This document shows, in pieces, positions 21,139 to 31,887 of a stretch of DNA of 32,500 bases (position 1 is the stretch's first letter; every line of letters begins with the position of its first letter). A program made the position numbers and the translations under genes. The notes under the pieces are model-generated. The model did not search any database. It was not told where the DNA came from and saw only the letters and a program-made list of their open reading frames with translations. The DNA is from Bigelowiella natans CCMP2755 (lineage: Eukaryota; Cercozoa; Chlorarachniophyceae): contig ADNK01001333.1 in the NCBI GenBank assembly GCA_000320545.1, positions 1 through 32,500 of the forward strand, written 5' to 3'.

Positions 21139-22928
21139 CTATCTCACAACAACTCCTCCAATACTACCACTGGTACTGCTGCCGCTAACTAGGCTGCTAC
21201 TCTCGGGCATTACAAAGCCCCATAATTCTACACCATAACAATTAAAGTCCGCAGATCGCGATAACGACGGGCTCTCGAAAGTTTCACACGGCTCTGACAT
21301 GCCACTTCGTAGCTTTTCGTCCAGCCAAAGGGCACACTTCGGGCTGTAAAGCGGATTTAAGAATGGAACTTTCTCAGTGACTTCAGAAAAGGGTAATAAG
21401 GACACTGCTTCGCGAAAACAAGGATTTACTTAGGAGTGAGAGAGGGATGAGAGGAGGAAATAATTGTTGGAATTTCTCAGAAACATTTATGGATTTTTGT
21501 ATGGAGTGAGTAATTACGGTACGATTAACCCTCCACAGTATTCCCAATCAAACTTATCGAAATCCTATCACTTTTTTGGCGCTCACACGCACGAAGAATG
21601 CACATACCCTCCAAATCCAATATGTTTTGTTTGTGCACTGAGAAAGTGACTGTTCTTCTTCGACCATTTGTAGACTTTCATCTCTGGCGACACCGTGAAT
21701 ACAAAGGTTTGGCCTAATTGCAAGGAAACTCAAGTCCATATCTAACATTTCTTACTCGCAAATAACAAAAAGAAACCATTTCCAAGCAAGCCTCTTCGCC
21801 ACGATTCGGCAAGAAAAGCGCCGAAAACCTACATGTTATCAATCAATGACAAATACACCACATCAGGGATCGTGTATTGCTGTTAGATAATTTGCCTACA
21901 GCGTTTGATTCGTCCTTGACGATGAGAACAGTCGGGCCGCGGCCGATTGCCTTAGAGTAAAAGGTGGAAAGGAGAGAGCCATGCTCGTTGGAGCTGTAGA
22001 GCAGCTTCCAATCGTCTAGTTGCATAGCCAGTGGGAGGTGCTTTGTGAGCTGAAAATTGACGATGATGGATTAGTAGCAACCGGATGTAACTCCACGGTT
22101 GGGAATATGTTTGGTTGAATCGGAAGAAAGAATACGAACTCGTGTGCATATATGGCAATACGGAGATGATAGTAGAAGCGATAGCAATACCTCTTTTGCT
22201 ACTGGCTTGCTAAGAATCGGGCTGATCCTATAGTTGAGCAGTTGTGGGGTGTACTCATATGCGATGCTAACTAACTCGATGTCTGCTTCTGACTTCGTCT
22301 TACTACTCCTCGTCTTAGAATGGGGTCTCTGGAAGTAAAAAATTGGGAGGGAGGGAAAGATTATCAGCTTTCTAAGTCTACCCCATGAAAACCACGAAGG
22401 CACGGTCGGCATCCATCTGTTGCGTTGCTCTGAGGTACTCTCCCACATCTGCTCCATTCTGTGATACATTGGGCTAGCACTAGTTTTCGTCCACGAGGCA
22501 AGTTGATAAAGCTGTTTGCGATTACGGAGTGCGAGGAGACCGAAAATCGCCACTGTGACAAGAAACCATACAATAGAAGCATTATGATGCACGTTGGCAG
22601 TAGCGTCTCTTCCCTTCGCTTGGATCACAAATGCGGGCTGATCGGCTTTGTCGATGGGTGATGTAACACCAATGTTTCCAGTGCTCGTTTCGGTGGAGTT
22701 TTCGGTTAACGGTCCTTGTGACTCGGAAGAATTGATTCGTTTCTGCGGATTCTTCACATCACCAGATAAGATCGTTCTATTCTTATTGATGGACACGGCC
22801 GGCTGCTCGACGGAGGCAGGCTTCGGGACGCTTGAGGGCTCAGAATTACTTCCTCCAGAGACCAGGGTAAGTTGGAGGAGGAGCAAGAGCAGAAGATACA
22901 CGCTGCAAAGGCTCTCCCGGGCCACCAT
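21139..22928 (-). CDS. Membrane-anchored TLDc-domain protein
   Basis: Minus-strand exons 22928-22191, 22049-21900, 21828-21756, 21713-21608, 21343-21139; 423 aa, all junctions in phase, smallest intron only 42 bp. An N-terminal signal peptide (VYLLLLLLLQLTLVSGG) leads into a Ser/Asn-rich stretch with N-glycosylation motifs (NRT, NSS, NST, NAS), then one transmembrane helix at about 118-134 (IVWFLVTVAIFGLLAL). The C-terminal half is a complete TLDc domain: DDWKLLYSSNEHGSLLSTFY, GRGPTVLIVKDE, VFGAFLAESWRRG, KVYKWSKKNSHF, IGFGG-PKCALWLDEKL, ETFESPSLSRSADF, VELWGF. TLDc proteins are linked to oxidative-stress protection and to binding the V-ATPase. With type I topology the domain would face the cytosol. 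The last residues (SSSLVSGSSTSGSIGG) are low-complexity. Confidence 0.95.
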
Positions 22929-23314
22929 TGGGATCCCTTGGATCAGTTGGCGCCCCTACGAGAATTGTTGTCTTTGTTGTAAAGTGTTGGACGTTCTGCT
23001 CGGTTGTTTTTCATTCAATTATATGGCCTTATTTTTTCTATCTGTCGAGGAGATTTCTTACTAACAAACTAACGGAGGAGCTTTCTTTGTTTCTTTCTTT
23101 CCCCGAGTGCGGGTTAACAAATTATTACGTCATGCAACCAGCGGTCTGTGTCGTCAAATTTGGGAACTTTTTTTGTCGGGAGTTCTACGAACCAGTACAA
23201 AATGACGATAAATAAAATATGCAAAAGTTAAAATAATAAAAATAATGCAAGGGCAAAGTAGATCTAGGTACCAACGCTAGCTCGTCAAATTCTTGGAACG
23301 TTGCCAGGGGATTC
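22929..23314. promoter_or_regulatory. Divergent promoter, TLDc gene / orphan gene
   Basis: 386 bp between the two start codons. A single AGATCTAG occurs at 23260-23267, 48 bp before the plus-strand start; the related AGATCTAA is repeated in the cysteine synthase promoter. A very short upstream frame starts at 23245. Confidence 0.45.
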
Positions 23315-25428
23315 ATGCATGACGTCATGCTGGAAAGCAGGCTCGGAGCAAATCTGCGGGTCTTGGCGAGCGGTGCTCCATCGCCTTGCTTGTTGAGAGT
23401 CGATGCAATCTCTTTCTACGACATCAAGAATGGGTAAGATAACCGATGTTTTCACCTTTATTTCCGCATTCTTCGCATGCAAGTATCGGTCAGACTGACC
23501 TACAAACGAAGAGATGGATGCCACGCTCGAAATCCCTTCGACTTTCCTATCATCCGACCCTTGAAGAGAATCCCCCGGAAGAAAACAGCCCAGTTCCCAA
23601 AGGCCTAAGGTCGGACATTCTTCTGAAAAGTATTTTGGAGTAGCCACAGATCGCACTGCACAAAGGGTCATTGCGATCTCTGGAGAGGGAGGGGATAAGG
23701 AGTAGGGGAGACTTACACACAGAACTTGCATATTTTCTCGAGATGCTAAAGTGTGGTGTTGAAAGCCTGGCTGCTTCAGACTCAGAATAGAGCCTGAGCC
23801 TCCTCCTAGGCCTTAACCTGTTTCATCAGCAGCAAGAGAATAACTTATCCCATAAGAACACACGAAGGTGGATCATCGGTTGATTCACCTTCGTCGTGGC
23901 TGCTTTAAGGGCAGAGGCCTATTCAAAAGTAATTAACAGAAATTGAATTTATGATATTTCAGAATCCTTGGGAAACTTACATCCTCGCCTATAGACAACC
24001 TGCTGGTTGGCGAGCAGTACCAGCTATGGGGGCTTGCCACAGCGGCGAGAAAGGGGCATCTCTCAATTTTATCACTAACGAACTTCAGCGCACTTACGGT
24101 GATCACATATTGGCTACTTCTGGCAGACTCTTTCTCACCAACCTCTACTAACTGATCACATAGATGCGATAGAGAGGCATTGTGACAGGGGCGTAACCTT
24201 TGGCGACCTGATGAAGCTGCGCGTTCATAACGATAGCCTCAAGCTAAAAGAGACATCTGTCGAACTTGTAATAGAGTAGAGAAATTCATTCTTTGTTTTG
24301 CGGATTATATATGGTTTCGTTCTCGTCTGTTTACTTGTTGGCCGTAGTTGATAGAGATGGAATTGCTCGAGGTGTTCAAGATCGATACGGCGATCAACGG
24401 AATAGGGGTGAGTTCGGGAACATTTTGAAGAGAAAGTTGCGCATTAACATGATTCTCGAAGAACAAACATGATGCCCAAATCGGTGGTTTGACTGGAACT
24501 CCATTTTGGGGATTATCTCTATCAAGGATGTATAGTGATTATACCGAGTTGTTTTTAGATATGTCTCAGCAACATCATGGTATGGTGATGGGTTATATCA
24601 TTTTTCTGCAGGAAGTCGATATGGAAGATTTTGTATCTGGCTATGCGGAGTATCTTCGTCAGTATCAAGCAACAAAACGATACAAAATGAGCCACCACAT
24701 ATACTCGAATACCCATCACTAACATTCATAAGCAAAATGTTTTTGGTGCCCCTCCCCTCCCCCACATAGAACCGATGCAGATGGAACCTATGGATATAAC
24801 AACAAGAATCAGTGAAATGTTCGCGCCTGTCGCCCAAGATAAGGTAGAAACAAAAAAACAGCTATGTGCTGCAGGCATTCACGATAAGACACTTTTGAGT
24901 ACATTAGTAGCATTTAATTTTGATGAGCATAATAGTTGTCCTTTTGTCTGCAATCCTCAGGAGCAGGCCACTACTACGGGTGCGGCGGCGAAGATGCAAC
25001 AAAGTGGGAGTAGGGGGGGGGGGAGGAGGAGGGGGGGAGCGCGGAATGAAAGAGTGAAAGGGGATTCCAAGGGGAAGGCAACAAATAGTGGCGACGATGA
25101 GAAAAATCAGGGTAAGAATCCCGAGAAGAATATTTCTTACGATGGGAACCCTGTTGTGGAGAAAGTCAATTCAGTTAAGGATAGCATCAAACCAGATACC
25201 GCGGAAAACGAAAAGGACCTAAAAATTGTAAAGAATCTAGCCGGGGAAAAACATAAAGGAGAAGCCGTGACTGCTGCTGCTACTGCTGCTGTCGTAGCGG
25301 CCGCGGCTGCGGCTACCGTCGTTGTTCCAGACACTTCTCGGGATAAAAGAGTAAATATGGCACGCAAACTTAAATTTAGATCACGGCGAATGGGGAGTGA
25401 TCGCCGCCGGTCGCCCAGGAAAAACTGA
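23315..25428 (+). CDS. Orphan protein with a basic C-terminal tail, possibly nuclear
   Basis: The model has exons 23315-23433, 23484-23629, 23810-23878, 23940-24098, 24164-24267, 24348-24407, 24462-24657, 24770-24843 and 24961-25428. All junctions are GT-AG and in phase; intron 4 ends with a textbook branch site TACTAAC. Protein of 464 aa. No known domain recognised. The front reads LLRVDAISFYDIKNG-IGQTD; the middle is mostly helical (NELQRTYDAIERHCDRG, FGDLMKLRVHNDSLKL, LIEMELLEVFKIDTAINGIG, EVDMEDFVSGYAEYL). The tail is Gly/Arg-, Lys- and Ala-rich and ends KLKFRSRRMGSDRRRSPRKN, like a nuclear or RNA-binding tail. The 117-bp intron 24844-24960 is open and in frame, so a 503-aa form is possible. 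Start choice: first ATG in the open frame. An antisense frame at 23285-23731 is treated as a shadow. Confidence 0.7.
23862..23894 (+). ncRNA. RNA hairpin presenting a 5' splice site
   Basis: ACGAAGGTG at 23862-23870 pairs with CACCTTCGT at 23886-23894. In RNA the stem extends by GAUC/GAUU (one G-U pair) to 13 bp, leaving a 7-nt loop AUCGGUU at 23875-23881. The donor chosen for exon 3 (ATCATCG|GTTGAT) lies inside that loop. Confidence 0.5.
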
Positions 25429-26419
25429 TATAAGTTACCTTCTCCCGCTTATACCAGATTTAGAGATTATCTTCGATCAGCGTCGTCACTCCATAACAAT
25501 GCGGCAGCCAGACGTGATAATATGCATGCTATCATGTCATGGCCACATTTGTACTTTCATAGCCGGGTGTTATACGGACACGACCCTCACATTGATCAAG
25601 CCAATGCGTTAATCTTGCAGCCGCGCTGTACTAGTATACTAGATGCATCGCGCATGCTCTGCTGTGGCCGCACGCGCAACGCTAGAACGCATGCATGCAG
25701 TGTTGAAATACATGCTTTCTTCTATTTTTTACCTGACTTTTGTAGCATGCATGTGTACTGTCTACTAGATTTACATGCGCTTGCGTTCTACACAATTGCA
25801 ACAATGAGCTATATATGTAAGAATTCCATCATGTAAGCAACGGCAAGCATATGCATATGTGACTTTGCCGCATGCTAGCATGGGCGATGCCTCAACAATA
25901 GACTCGTAATAGTATCTATTGTCTCAGTAGATTTAGCTCACACAGCGCAATCTAGTAATTTTATCGTACTTCACATTGTCAACACTCAAGAATGCTACTA
26001 GAATGCGCTTTGCTGATGACGTTAACTGCTCATAACGTAGGGGTGTGTCTAGTGCGTGTACTTGCCGATTGTCATACAGGACATCTATTTTGTTTGGGCA
26101 CAACAATGGCATCCATCCATTGCCATTGCAAAACGAGATGTGCTTATTCTTGTAACAAAAGGAACATTTGCGTTTGTGCGTTAAAGTGCAGCTATCTCTG
26201 TCATTGCTGCTACAACGCCCTAAACTGCTTCGATTCCAATAAGTGCCACCGTATATGCATTTAGACCGTAGCATTATACATCATGCATGCCCCATATTTA
26301 TTTACTTTCCCACCTCTTCTACATTTATTAGTGCATGAAATGCACATGCCATCTAGCATCGTTGAGTCGTCACTCAGCCTATTTTAAATATACCACATCA
26401 ATCCCGGATAAGATGCGCT
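25429..26419. other. Convergent 3' spacer between two orphan genes
   Basis: Nearly 1 kb without microsatellites or a credible gene. Seven GCATGC hexamers, the palindromes CTAGTATACTAG (25631-25642) and CATATGCATATG (near 25848), the word CATGCTAGCATG shared with the 7482-8347 spacer, and an 8-bp hairpin ACAATAGA/TCTATTGT (25895-25922). Confidence 0.6.
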
Positions 26420-28834
26420 TTATAGCTCTGATTCCTCAGCTAGCACATCCTTCTCAGCTTCTGCTTTGCCTTGACGGGGTTTCGCGCTGGGCTTTGCGGT
26501 GCGAATTGGATGCGTCTCCACTGCCGTCTCGACTGACTCGATCGAAGCGGACGGATAACATTCGCTAAAATCAACACAACCGGAATGAATTATTATACGT
26601 GCAAGAAGACTCGTATGTAAAACTGTTTTTTTATTTGCAACTGGCCTAATTGAAACTCAATGTTTCGAACACAGCGCTAACGTTCGCCTACCTGACAAGG
26701 ACGGCAATGTGCTCCGCAGCAGCATCGGGCACGATGTTTCCAGGCTTAATTTGTAGCAAGCGAGCAAGGGAATCGACGCTGAGTTCCACCTTCATTTCCA
26801 AATATGTAAGATCAGAAATGTTGTTTAATGTATGATTATGTTTCCGTCTTCGATTAATCTAAGACATAGTAAGTCCATTAGAAGCAGGAGCGGCAGCAAC
26901 AAGAACGGCAAAGTATACCTGGTCTTGCAATGATGCTCTCTGATCAAAGCCTTCCCCAGCTGCCTTCAATCTACCCGCGGAGGCAAAGAATCAGAAATAA
27001 ATCACAACGATCGATGAAATGCGATGGAAAAATGAACATATCGAGAGTCCCAAAAAATGTAAGAGACGTAAATACGAACATGAACTTCATCACTCTGACC
27101 TCCTGATGAGATTGGCTCGTGTGTCGTCATACATGGCCATTTCGTACTCCAAGTCCTTAAAATGTACAAAACGAAAAGGAAGAGATCAAGGAAGCTGGTC
27201 AAAATCACCTTCCCGCCCCCCCCTTTAAGTGAGTGCATATATGGGAATTACCATCGATATTGCGAGTCGCCTATTTGTATCTAGTACATCGTCCCTCTTC
27301 ATGAGTCCTGCCGATGTTGAACATTCATCTTATATCTCCCGGTTCAATCCGGAAAGAGAACGCTAGGTTTTATTGTTTCGATCAATGCAAAAACCAAACC
27401 TGCTCCATACGCTGACGTCCACAGCGAGTATACGCAAGTACTGAAAGAGATTTCCTGGCAGTAACAATCAGTCTCAAACGGGTTGCACGTTAAAGATCAT
27501 TGGAACCTCCCTGTCACTCGATTGCCTCACCATCAAATCACGTATCTATTGCTCTCATGTGTGTGTTGTGTTCTTTAACATGGACTTGCGTGTAGATCGA
27601 ATGAGGAAGGTTGTGCTTGGTGAGACATAGCAGCGACAGGTTGGCAGTACTACACGGCCATATTATCTCCACCAACACCAGACTCGGAGAAATAGTAGTA
27701 GTAGTAGTAGTAGTATAAGTAGTAGCAAGTAGCAGGAGGAGTACCGTTCCTCTAAGTCCACGGAGGGCCTCCACAGAATCGTAAAACCTTTCATATTTTG
27801 GTGTTCATAGGGAATTTTACTTTCTCGACAACGGAAAAACTTTGGTGTGACAGTATGCCTTCAGGTGCTTGCATCGTCTTGAATCAAATTTACTCTACTT
27901 TGGAGAAACGTTGTCCAAGATGCGTCGTGCAAACTCCGAAAATCTTAATGCTTCCCCATCCAATCCTCCTTCTGCGAATATAACGTTTCATATGTATGCG
28001 ATACGTGATTGCGCAGAGCACATACCTGCATTAGTGAGCTGCACGAAGAGACCAATAATGGGGAAATTTGCCATTGCTTTTTGCACTCTGTTGTCCTCCG
28101 TCTCTATTCTGAGAGTGGTTGGTTCGGTTATGAGCATAATCGGGTTCAGATCAGATCATATTGAGACGACGAGGACGATGTGCGCTCCTTCCGCCGACAC
28201 TAATAATGGCCCTACCCCCCTTTCCAAGGTCCTTCTTCTACTATCACAGTAGCACCACCTTTCTTCAGGAGGAATGAGCTGCCAGATGAATTTGGCAATC
28301 TTTTCTGGGTCATCAGCGAAAGCTGCCAATGTTCGTCGCCTCGAAGAACGGTCTTCGTCACAACGCCTGTAGGCGTTGTTGGAAAATACTGTATGACCCA
28401 CTTGAAATGGAGTCGTTCCCCCCTCCCATCCCCTGTAGTTCTTTTTGATGATCTGAGATGGAGGGACTGAAGCCCTCCCAAGGGTATTTTGCATTCTCGA
28501 GCGCACTTGTGCCATCCTGCTGCCCATACCAAGCACATTTTCGTCCATTCTTCCCATAGCTGAGATTGATAATGATTTCTTGCTTACCGAGCGAAGTATT
28601 ACAAAAGAGAATAGTACTTACGATGCCCCCCCCCCCCCTTCAAAAAAGACAATCGGTCGTAAAATGCGGAACTTGTGTCCAAAGAAGCTATATTTGAAAC
28701 TTACCTGATATGCATAGCATCCAACATAGTATACACAGAGTTGCGACGGCCAAAATGGTTCTGCGTGTAAGGCTCAGGAGGCGAGCAGCGACGCCCCGTG
28801 TTCCGACGGGCAAAAGAGGCACGTGGGCGGCCAT
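26420..28834 (-). CDS. Orphan protein with an N-terminal membrane segment
   Basis: Minus-strand exons 28834-28705, 28559-28259, 28108-28022, 27787-27745, 27454-27400, 27307-27252, 27155-27100, 26970-26919, 26789-26692, 26564-26420; 340 aa, every junction GT-AG and in phase. The N-terminus carries RR followed by a hydrophobic helix (TILAVATLCILCWMLCI), a signal anchor or organelle-targeting segment. The body is largely helical: ADDPEKIAKFIWQLIPPEER, NRVQKAMANFPIIGLFVQLT, AGMFYDSVEALRGLRG, RRLAISMDLEYEMAMYDD, RLKAAGEGFDQRASLQDQ, VELSVDSLARLLQIKPGN. The tail is charged. I recognise no family. An in-frame ATG at 28924 could add 30 residues but would shorten the promoter shared with cysteine synthase. 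Exon 3 uses the weak donor GTGCTC. Confidence 0.75.
27690..27735. repeat. (AGT)n repeat in an orphan-gene intron
   Basis: Lies in the 290-bp intron 27744-27455. Confidence 0.8.
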
Positions 28835-29129
28835 TGCTCTGCGCACGGCCAATAATCCCTCTACCGAGTGTGATTTCCGGTTGTCGATCCATTCGAACGA
28901 CCGGGATTCCCGATTTATCAGCATGGAAATCCTGTAAATCCCCTACGAAGCCTGCAGGTGGAATGAACGACATGTGCATGCATGGAAATTGTTTTAGAAA
29001 CAGATCTAATTGTGCTTTGCCTAGATCTAATACGGAAAATGGCAGATCTAAGCGACAATAAAACCAAAAGGTTTTTGGATAGAAATGCACTGCATTTTCC
29101 CAAATACCATCTCTGTATCACATAAAAAC
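28835..29129. promoter_or_regulatory. Divergent promoter, orphan gene / cysteine synthase
   Basis: 295 bp between start codons. Its outstanding feature is three AGATCTAA boxes (29002-29009, 29023-29030, 29044-29051) spaced exactly 21 bp apart, the last 78 bp before the cysteine synthase ATG. Confidence 0.65.
29002..29051. promoter_or_regulatory. Three AGATCTAA boxes at 21-bp spacing
   Basis: Starts at 29002, 29023 and 29044. The 21-bp period equals two helical turns, so bound proteins would sit on one face of the DNA. AGATCT is itself a palindrome, which suits a dimeric factor. The DNA between boxes is not repeated, so this is not a simple tandem repeat. Confidence 0.6.
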
Positions 29130-29881
29130 ATGCGTGCCCCAGCCCTTTTCGTGATTTTGATCGGAGCTTCCGCTCTCCTGATCGCCCTCTCCTCCTCCCC
29201 GGCCACCAAGCTCAATTCTGCCATCTCTGTGTCCCGTAGAGTTCAACCTCTTACTCGCGCCAACCCGGTGATTGCTAATAGATGCTTCCTCTCGCCTAAC
29301 CCAACCGCTCATCTAAAGTATGACCCAATCAGGGAACCCTATGCGCTTCTCGTCGTGCTGCAATGAGCGCGAAAGCTAAAATGGCAGCTGATGTAACTGA
29401 GCTCATCGGAAATACTCCTCTGGTCGCTACATTCTACCAATACTATGTTTATTGACGTTGCGCACCTAATTAGGTGGTAATGATGATTAGAAATGATGAT
29501 TACAATGGCTGCTACATACAGGTGAAGTTGAACCGGCTCCCACAGGCTGAGGGGGCTGTTGCCAACGTATACGCAAAGCTCGAGAGCATGGAACCTATGA
29601 GCTCAGTCAAAGACCGCATCGGCCGCTCCATGATCCTTGAAGCAGAGAAGGTTAAGAACACTCATTACGAAACTAAAAGCGCAATCTTCTAAGGCATGCT
29701 ACCTGCCCAACATACAGGCCGGGAAAATTGTCCCTGGTAAGACGGTCCTTATCGAGCCCACTTCTGGAAACACGGGAATTGCTCTTGCTTTTATCGCCGC
29801 TGGTACTTATTTGCGACATTTGCGACAATCATTCATATATATATATATATATATATACATACATATCTATATATGTGTGTG

Positions 29882-29914
<33 letters not shown>

Positions 29915-31559
29915 TATTTACTCATTTATTTTATATCACTTTAAAAGGAGGATGTTGTTCAAAAATGCATTAGTTTAATGATTCTTCTCCATGGCCTAAT
30001 GTATGTCATCTTAGCCCGTGGATACAAATTGATTCTTACCATGCCGGAGTCCATGTCCATAGAGCGACGCATGGTGCTACGCGCACTGGGCGCTGACGGT
30101 ATATATTCATACCGCTTAGTGGGAGGAAGCATCATTACGCATCCATTTCTAGTGTATCATTGCGAGATAAGTAGTTTGGAACACATGAACTCTTTATCAT
30201 CGAAAGGGCCTTATATTCTTTTTTTTTTCCCTTAGTTGTTCTGACGCCGAAGGCAAAAGGTATGGGAGGAGCATTGGCTAAGGTCAAATGATGTGAGGCA
30301 GTGGAAAGCCTTATTCCTCCTCCTCCTCCTCACTACACGATTGTTCGCCTCCTTGTCCTTCAGGCAAATGAGCTGACCGAATCAACTCCCGATGCGTTCC
30401 AACTGCAGCAATTTGCAAATCCGGACAACCCAAAGGTGGTAGGCGTGAAAACAGGGACTGAAATCTCTGCATAATAGTTTTGGAGGAATGCATTTTATTT
30501 TTATTTTTTTACGTCTATATACGCCGATTGCCGACAATTTTCAACGGAAGAGGAATCTATTTATGTACACTAGAATCACATGTTTAAGTGGTTGTTCATT
30601 CATGCTTGTTATGTCCCCCCTTGCCCTCCACCGTACTTCTTTTCTCCCGCACAGGCTCACTATACTACCACTGGGCCTGAAATCGCAAATGAAATCAAAG
30701 CTGATGTGTTCGTCTCGGGGGTTGGAACGGGAGGAACTATCACAGGCACTGGACAGGTAATGCTACGAATGATTTGGTTTTACTCTACTCCTCCTCCTCC
30801 TCCTCCTCCTCCTCCTCCTCCTCCTCAAATACCGTTTTGGGGATTGCTTCACTCCGTGTCCTTACCTCGTCTCTGATCGCAACAACAGCAAGTGCCTTTG
30901 TGTGTGGTGGTGGTCCTCCTCCTCCTCTCCACAAACGCATGGCATCCTCTCAGCAAACATCCCTCCTCCTCCTCCTCCTCATCATCATCATCATCGTTTT
31001 CTGACAATACATTAGTACTTGAAGGAGCAGAATCCAGACATCTACATTGTCGCTGTGGAACCCAAAGAGAGCGCGGTGCTGTCCGGTGGCAAGCCGGGTC
31101 CTCACCCGATTCAAGGAATCGGAGCAGGATTCGTCCCCTCCATCCTAGACACCGGTAATCCATTTAGAACACCGGGATTTGCAGAGCGAGGAGGAGACGC
31201 ACATTATGTGCCCCCTTACCTCGTCCTTACCTCAGCTTTCCTCCTCCTCCTCCTCCTGCTGCTGCTGCTGCCCCTGCTGCTGCTGCTTTTTTTGCAGCGT
31301 ACACATGCATCGACAGATGCAAGAGTGCACATATTAGTAACTCCAACCGTCGTCCATTGTCATTCTTCCGCAGAAATCTACGATGAGGTCGTCCAGGTAT
31401 CGGGTCCCGAGGCTATGGAAGTTTCCCGGTAGAAACATCACTAATTGTTCGGAGCAGCCGACCGACCGACAAATTGAGACGATCATTATGAAGACACGTG
31501 GGCTGTAATGTTGATAACCATGGCTTTGTAAAGGAATCTAAAGCACGCATCTTACGGTG

Positions 31560-31611
<52 letters not shown>

Positions 31612-31841
31612 TTTTGTCTTCTCCTCCTCCTCCTCCTCCTCCTCTTCCTCTATATTGAACACCAAACTATCGACTGAGGAAGGAATTCTATGCGGCATCA
31701 GCTCTGGCGCAGCAATCAAGGCTGCTATTGATGTAACTCACGTAGTAGTAGTAGTAGTAGAAGAAGAAGAAGCTTTGCTTGCAACTGTTACTCTCTCCCC
31801 CCTATCTAACCCCCAACCACCATGCCGCCCGCCCCCCCCCC

Positions 31842-31887
<46 letters not shown>

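Noticed and set aside
22329-22381. A 53-bp intron in TLDc exon 1 with a convincing acceptor TTTTTACTTCCAG
   Set aside because: Removing it shifts the frame to an early stop, while reading through keeps 246 codons open into the TLDc domain.
23285-23731. A 148-residue open frame on the minus strand
   Set aside because: It overlaps exons 1 and 2 of the plus-strand orphan gene, has no recognisable domain, and the plus-strand exons connect in phase through nine exons.
24580-24611. A 32-bp intron (GTATGG ... TTTTTCTGCAG) in the orphan gene
   Set aside because: Too short compared with all other introns here, and the frame reads straight through into EVDMEDFVSGYAEYL.
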